Assembly (NCBI GenBank): GCA_016702645.1
Contig: JADJDP010000045.1
Location: 1 to 7,501, forward strand
Source: Flavobacteriales bacterium
Lineage (GTDB): Bacteria; Bacteroidota; Bacteroidia; Flavobacteriales_F; PHOS-HE28
Direction of reading: 5' to 3'
DNA length: 7,501 nucleotides
In this document: positions 1 through 6,300 of the stretch, piece after piece
Layout of the letters: each line of letters opens with the position of its first letter
Numbering within the stretch: the first letter of the stretch is position 1
Translations under genes and position numbers: made by a program
Notes under the pieces: model-generated
What the model saw: the letters and a program-made list of their open reading frames with translations, nothing else
Databases searched by the model: none
What the model was told of the DNA's origin: nothing

Positions 1-2
1 GG

Positions 3-341
3 GCCTATGCCGACCTGGCTGGGGATGGCTTCGGCGATATCAACAATCAGGTCGACTGTTCCTTCCCGGCGCGGTGGTGAACAACGGCGATTGCGACGAT
101 ACCGATCCAAGCATCTCACCAGTTGCGCTCGATGTCTGCCTCAATGGGGACGGGATCGACAATGATTGCTATGGACAGATAGATGAGGATGGCCCACCCC
201 AAAGCCCGCGGACAGCGATGGTGACGGTTACGGTGACCCGAATGACCCGGTGCCTCTGCGGAACTGTAGGCGCTGCGATCGACAACGGAGACTGCAATGA
301 CAACAACAGAGACCGGGGCATCCTGGCGCACCTGAACTCGC
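3..341 (+). CDS. Fragment 1: MopE-type repeats spread over all three frames
   Basis: This is the first stretch of the gene, and it runs in from before the window. Frame 3 gives a DGFGD calcium-loop motif to about 70. Frame 2 then gives NNGDCDDTD and a degenerate anchor, CLNGDGIDNDCYGQIDED, to about 195. Frame 1 gives DSDGDGYGDPND to about 267, then frame 2 again NGDCNDNN, and frame 1 again HPGAPEL at about 319-339. At 340 a single missing T would restore ELCDNLDNDCDG, which is read in frame 3 from 342. The first anchor is unusual in carrying an extra Gly-Asp and a Tyr where the third Asp normally sits. No start codon belongs here; the ATG/GTG codons inside are internal. Confidence 0.7.
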
Positions 342-3300
342 GACAACCTGGACAACGACTGCGACGGTCTGGAAGATGAAGAGTTCTACTGGTACACAGA
401 TGCGGATGGTGATGGCATTGGCAACTTTTCGAACCCAACCTATTCATGCACACCAATCGCGGGTACTTCCACGACACCTGGCGATTGTGACGACACAAAC
501 CCATTGCTGTACAACCGCGCGATACTCTCACTCGATTGGAGCGTTGGCCTTACCGTCCAATACTTTATCACCAACGGTGGTAGCACCTACACGGGCGAGA
601 TCTTTGAGTCGGTATTCAGCCCGGGCATTGGGAGCGTGATCCTTTGCTTGGGTGATGGATGCGTGGAAGTCGCGATCGTCACTTCTGGGATCACTGGAGG
701 CACTATGGTGACCTTCAGTGAGATGAACCCGCAAGCCCAACTCTTCAATTCCATCGAATTCCTGTCCACGGATGGACTCACCACCAGCATTGGCGAACCA
801 GCGCTTGAGATCTGCGATGGCCTCGACAATAATTGCAACGGACAGATAGATGAAGGTTGTACGGGTTGCACACCAGCGGATATCACCCTGCTGTTGGCCA
901 GCACTCAACCGACCCAAACGTGCGTCCAGAACTGCTACAGCAGCCAGTTGAACAACCTGGTCCCCTGCCTGACCAACTGCTACGTACAGGCCGGGATCAC
1001 GGAAGCATGCGCCACCTGCGTGGTGGAGTTCCAGTATTGCGCGGCCATCTCCTGCCCCGCATGCCAGACGGACCCGAACAGCACAGCGTGCATCCAATGC
1101 CGACAGGCCGCAGGATGCGACGCCGCCTCATGGCATGCTCGGCCTGCAGGATGCCGATGGAGACGGGAGCTTCCGCACCGTTCGATTGCAACGACAACAA
1201 TGCGACCGTTTACCCCGATGCACCGGAAGGATGCACGATCGATGGCCTCGACAACGATTGCGATGGATCGATCGACGAGGATGCGCTGGTGGATGCGGAT
1301 AACGATGGCTTCACCTTGTGTACCGGTGATTGCAACGACACCGACGACACCATCAATCCGAACGGTACAGAGGTTTGCGACGGCGCTGACAATGACTGCG
1401 ATGGCATCATCGACGAAGGTTTCCCCGCACGCTATGCGGATACTGACGGAGATGGTTTCGGGGACCCGAACAACCCGAGTTCCTGCAATGATCCGACTTC
1501 GACCACGGACAACACCGACTGCGACGACGCCGACCCCACTGTTTACCCAACCGCTCCGGAGATCTGTGACGGCCTCGACAACGATTGCAACGGCACAGTG
1601 GACGACAACCAGGCCGAGGACAACGACAACGATGGCTTCACTCCATGCACAGGTGATTGCGATGATGCGAACGACACAGTTTTCCCCGGCGCACCCGAAC
1701 TGTGCGATGGCTTGGACAACGATTGCAACGGTGCCATCGAACTGAGCATCGACGCTTATCCGGACGGTGATGGTTTTGGCGATGCCGCCAATTCCAGCTC
1801 GCTTGTGGCTCAACCGGTGCGACGAACGACGACGATTGCGACGATACCATCCGCTGGTGACGCTTCCTCAAGGTTGGTTCGTGGATGCGGATGGCGATGG
1901 GTATGGAGCATCCGGTGCGCCGATAGGCAACTGTACTCAACCCATGGGCGCTGTCGGCAACAGCTATGACTGTGACGATACCAACGCGAACATCTTCCCG
2001 GGACAAGGCTGCACGGAATGTTCTCCCGTTGACCTCGCACTGTTGGCCAGCAACCCCTTCGCGACCTATCCGGACCAGCAGTGCATCATGAACTGCAACA
2101 GCGCGGCCGATCCCAGCAATGCCTCGGGGACTGCATTGCGGACAACGGCCTCCAGCCAATCATGCGCGGATTGCCGCAGCCCTATCAGTACTGCCTGCTC
2201 GCCACCTGTCCCTGCCAAGTGGACCAGGGAGCCCGGCCTGTCAGCAGTGCATTCAAAGCTCCACCTGTGGCGACGGGTTCAGCGACTGCAGCGGCTTGCA
2301 GGATGTGGACAACGATGGCTCCTTTGCACCGATCGATTGCGATGATGCCAACCCGGCCGTCTACCCGGGCAACATCGAGATCTGCGATGGCCCTGGACAA
2401 TGATTGCAACGGGCAGGTGGATGACGGCCTGGGACAGCAATACGCGGATAATGACGGTGATGGCTACGGTGATCCACTGGAGCCGCTGCCGTGCGATACG
2501 CCAGGCGTGGCCAACAGCCAGGATTGTGACGACAATGACCCAGATGCCTTCCCCGGAAGCACGGTCGGCTTCAACTGCATCGGCTGCTCGGCCGCTGACC
2601 AATTGGCCATGTCGCAGAACCTGCATGTATCCAACGGGTCGCTCAGCGGGCCTTACATGAACGCGATCATCACCTGCGGCGTCGGTTGCAATGGCGCTGG
2701 TGACCCCACTGCGGTAGAGGCCTGCTTCCAAGCTTGCTTCCAAACGGCGATCCCCGTGGGACCGAGCTGTGGCGAGTGCATCGGCGTGTACATCCAGACG
2801 ATCTTCGCCAATGGCCCATGCGCCGCACCGTGCATGGCCGCCGCGCTGGCCGACTTTCAAACCTGCACGGGCTTGCTCGACGCCGACGGCGATGGCTACT
2901 TCGCGCCTGCGGATTGCGATGACCAGGATGCTACGATCAACCCGGAATGCTATTGAGATCCGCGATGGCGCGGACAACAATTGCGATGGCAACATCGACG
3001 GCATCAACGCCTTCGCTGATCCTGATGGCGATGGCTTCGGCGATGTGAACCTGCCCTTGGCGTGCGGCACGCCCGGAAGCGTCGGCAATAGCAACGATTG
3101 CAACGACGGGGACGCGACCCAGTATCCTGGCGCGCCCGAACTATGTGACGCACTGGACAACGACTGCGATGGCACCGTGGATGACGGTCTCGGACTCTTT
3201 GCGGACAGTGACGGCGATGGCTATGGCGATCCGCTGCAACCGCTCGCATGCAATGTGGTGGGTGTTGCGAACGACCTGGACTGTGATGATACCGACGCGA

Positions 3301-6300
3301 ACCCATCTTCCCGAACAAGGATGTGACGGATGCGGCCTTGCCAGCCAGGTGGCGCTATCCCAGAATCTTCATGTGCAGGGCGATGCCGCCGGCCCGTACG
3401 TCAATACGGTTTTGCAGTGCTTGAACTGTAACGACCCCGGCGACCCAGCCGCCAGTTTAGTGTGCCTCGATGCGCCTTCGCCGAACTGCCCATGGGAGCC
3501 AGCTGTAGCCAATGTCTTGCGGTCACGGCATCAGTGCTGTGCCCATGCCCTCGAATGCAACGCCGCGCCGAGCGGATGCCCTAGTTCAGTTCATCGCATG
3601 CAACCGGCTCACCGACGCCAACAACGATGGCTACTTCGCCCCGGCGGATTGTAATGACCAGAACCAAGCCATATTCCCCGGCGCGGTGGAAGTCTGTGAT
3701 GGTGCCGACAATGATTGTGATGGTCAGTTGGACGAAGCGGGCGGTGCTTTCGCGGACAACGATGGTGATGGCTTCGGCAACCCAAGCGTGATCCTCGCGT
3801 GTGGTGTTCCCGGTGTAGCTAACAACCTGGATTGCAACGACAACAACGCCCAGCAATATCCCGGCGGCCCTTTGCCCTGCCCGGATTGCGCACCGGCGGA
3901 CCAGGCCTTGATCCTTTCCGACCCTGACATTTTCGCTACGGCCAGTGGCTGTTTCGGACCGTGCTTTGGGCAAGGAGCGAACGCAACGAACTGTACGTCG
4001 ATCTGCCTCGAAGGGGAACTCTCCATCGGCGCCGATTGCGCCGACTGTGTAGCCCAGTACATCGTGTGCGTCTATTCCACCTGCACGCCATGTCTGATCA
4101 ACCCCAACAGTGCTGCCTGCCTGCAATGCCGGAACATTCACCGTGCAACGCGGCTTATGAGAACTGCACCGGGCTGATCGACAACGATAACGATGGCGCG
4201 TATGTCTTCGAGGATTGTGACGATGCCGATGCGAGCATCTACACGAACGCACCGGAGCTCTGTGATGGGCTCGACAACGATTGCGATGGACAAGCGGATG
4301 AAGATGCGCCGCTCCTCACCGTTTACTTGGATCTGGATGGCGACGGGTACGGTACCGATGCCTCGCAAATGAGCATTTGTCCCGCACCACCAGGCTATGT
4401 GACCTCCGGTGGCGACTGCGATGACGACGATGTTACCATCCATCCCGATTCAGATGACGTCTGCGACGACGTGGACAACGATTGCGACGGACAACTCGAC
4501 GAGGATGGCCCTATTTGGTTCTACGATCTGGACGGTGATGGTTTCGGTATACCGGAAACCACCATGGTAGCGTGTACCCAACCCATGGGCTTTGCGCCGT
4601 TCGTTGGTGATTGCGATGACCAGAACAACGCCGTGAACCCTGGCACATCGGAATTGTGCGACGGCATCGACAACAACTGCGATGGGGACGTCGACGAGAA
4701 CGCAGTGATCCCGACAGCGACGGCACCAGCGATTGCGTTGATGGTTGTCCCAACGATCCATTGAAGACCGAGCCCGGCCTTTGCGGTTGCGGCCTGATGG
4801 ATGTGGATACGAACAACAACGGCGTGTGTGACAGTGCTGAGTCCTTCCCGTTCGTGAAGCTCGGCATCGTGGGCACCAGCAACAACGAGTTGGAAGTACG
4901 CTTGCTGCCAAACGCCAACTATACCGGTCTGCTCACCGCAACCGTGATCACCGTGCGCTGGCCCACAACATCCGGTGTCTCCATCACAGGCAGCAGCGCA
5001 GCGTATGTCAGCCCCACCATCGCCAGCGCCTGCAGGCTTGCATACTGTACGAAGGCACCACCACGAATGGCGGCTTCTCGTATGCCACCTTCAGCACCAT
5101 TGCGCCCTTCGTTCCCTTGGGTGCTGCGGATGCCTTCACCTCCGGTGTGGAAAACCCTCTTCCGTACCCTACGTGAACCCACGGTAGCTGCGTGGAATTC
5201 CAGGTATTGGACAATGCGTTCCAGGACAACGAGAACCTGCAATGGTTCATCAGCCTGAGCGGCTACGAACGCAACAACGGCTACATCGCTGGCAAGACCA
5301 CCGCGATCGCGCATCCCCCGCTCACTTGCAACGATCTGCAACGCGCGTTGAACTCCAGCGGTACGGCGAGCCTGTTGCCAGCGGACCTGCACGGAAGCGT
5401 TCACGCAAGTTGCGGCGCTGTGTTGGCCTCTGCGAGCCAGACCTCATTCTCCTGCGCGGACATCGGCGTGGTGCCCGTGACGCTCACACTTGCCTTCCCG
5501 GATGGCAGCACCAACACATGCGTGCGCAGGTAACGGTGGTGGACGACCTCGCGCCGGTCATCACAGCGGAAGCATCGCCGCTTGCTACACGGATCCCGGT
5601 GCGGCAGAGAGCGCGGCGCTCGCGGCCACCTCGGCCACGGACAATTGCACTGGAGGCATCACGTACAGCGCGTCGCTCACAGGTCCCTGCGCAACGGACA
5701 TCACCGTTACGGCCGAGGACGCGCATGGCAACAGCTCTTCGGTGACATACTCCACGCACGTGGACGGAACGGCACCGGTAGTGAGCAATGTCCCTGGATC
5801 CATGGACGCCACCTTGGAATGTCCCGACACCGGAGCACTGGCTGCTGCACTTGCCTTCGAACCATCCGCCACGGACGACTGCACACAGCCGCCAGCCCCG
5901 GTTCTCACGGCGGATGATATCGTAGGTACCGGATGCTCCTATGTGCGCACCCGCACTTGGACATTCACGGATCTCTGCGGCAACGCATCCACTTTCACGC
6001 AAATGATAACGGTGGTACCCGTGGTGAAGGTGAGCATGCGGGTCCTGCTGGAGGGTCCGTATGAGGAGGCGACCGAGCGGATGAAGGACGATCTACGGTT
6101 CGACGGATTGCTGCCCGTGGAACAGCCCTATTCCGTGGCACCGTTCAACTACGTCGGGAATGAAACGGCTTCTCCTGGCCTCTTCGCGGCCAGCGATCCG
6201 GACAATGCCATCGTGGATTGGGTGTTGATCGAACTCCGCGATGAAACGACCCCACCCTGATAGTTGCGCGATGTGCGGCGCTGGTGCAACGGGATGGCGA

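Larger units (their letters stand above)
74..4704 (+). repeat. MopE-type metal-binding repeats, about 14 CDGxDNDCDG anchors
   Basis: Anchors of the form (E/V)xCDGxDN(D/N)C(D/N)GxxDE have their first Cys codon at or near 137, 340, 813, 1232, 1376, 1565, 1703, 2383, 2961 (Arg in place of Cys), 3144, 3695, 4261, 4462 and 4657. About 19 DC(D/N)D boxes and matching DxDGDG loops lie between them. At DNA level the anchors share near-identical GACAACGATTGC strings, so the array grew by duplication. Two loop types alternate: short ones with FAP before DCDD, and long ones with a mid-loop Cys and GVAN. Acidic residues suggest calcium. The copper site of MopE itself is not identifiable here. Confidence 0.9.

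Noticed and set aside
1232..1745. CRISPR-like short repeats (GACAACGATTGC and similar)
   Set aside because: The spacing follows codons and varies, the intervening sequence codes for conserved loops, and the repeats are not palindromic.
980..1813. Long minus-strand open frame of 277 codons, rich in Val, Ile and Ala
   Set aside because: It is antisense to a regular repeat array. The repeated codons GAC, GAT and AAC read as Val, Ile and related codons on the other strand and rarely give stops. It shows no domain pattern of its own.
2279..3175. Minus-strand open frame of 298 codons
   Set aside because: It has the same cause. It mirrors modules and repeats on the + strand and spans several of that strand's frame changes.
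74..4704. Copper-binding function as in MopE
   Set aside because: The repeats resemble the family named after MopE, but the known copper ligands of that protein (His and an oxidised Trp) cannot be placed here. Acidic loops favour calcium.
5174..5176. Selenocysteine at the TGA
   Set aside because: There is no catalytic context or known selenoprotein family here, and frame damage nearby explains it better.
4656..5258. Separate gene of about 200 codons starting near 4656
   Set aside because: The first 16 codons are out of frame with the last MopE anchor, and the end is out of frame with domain A. Only 4704-5030 is real coding in this frame.
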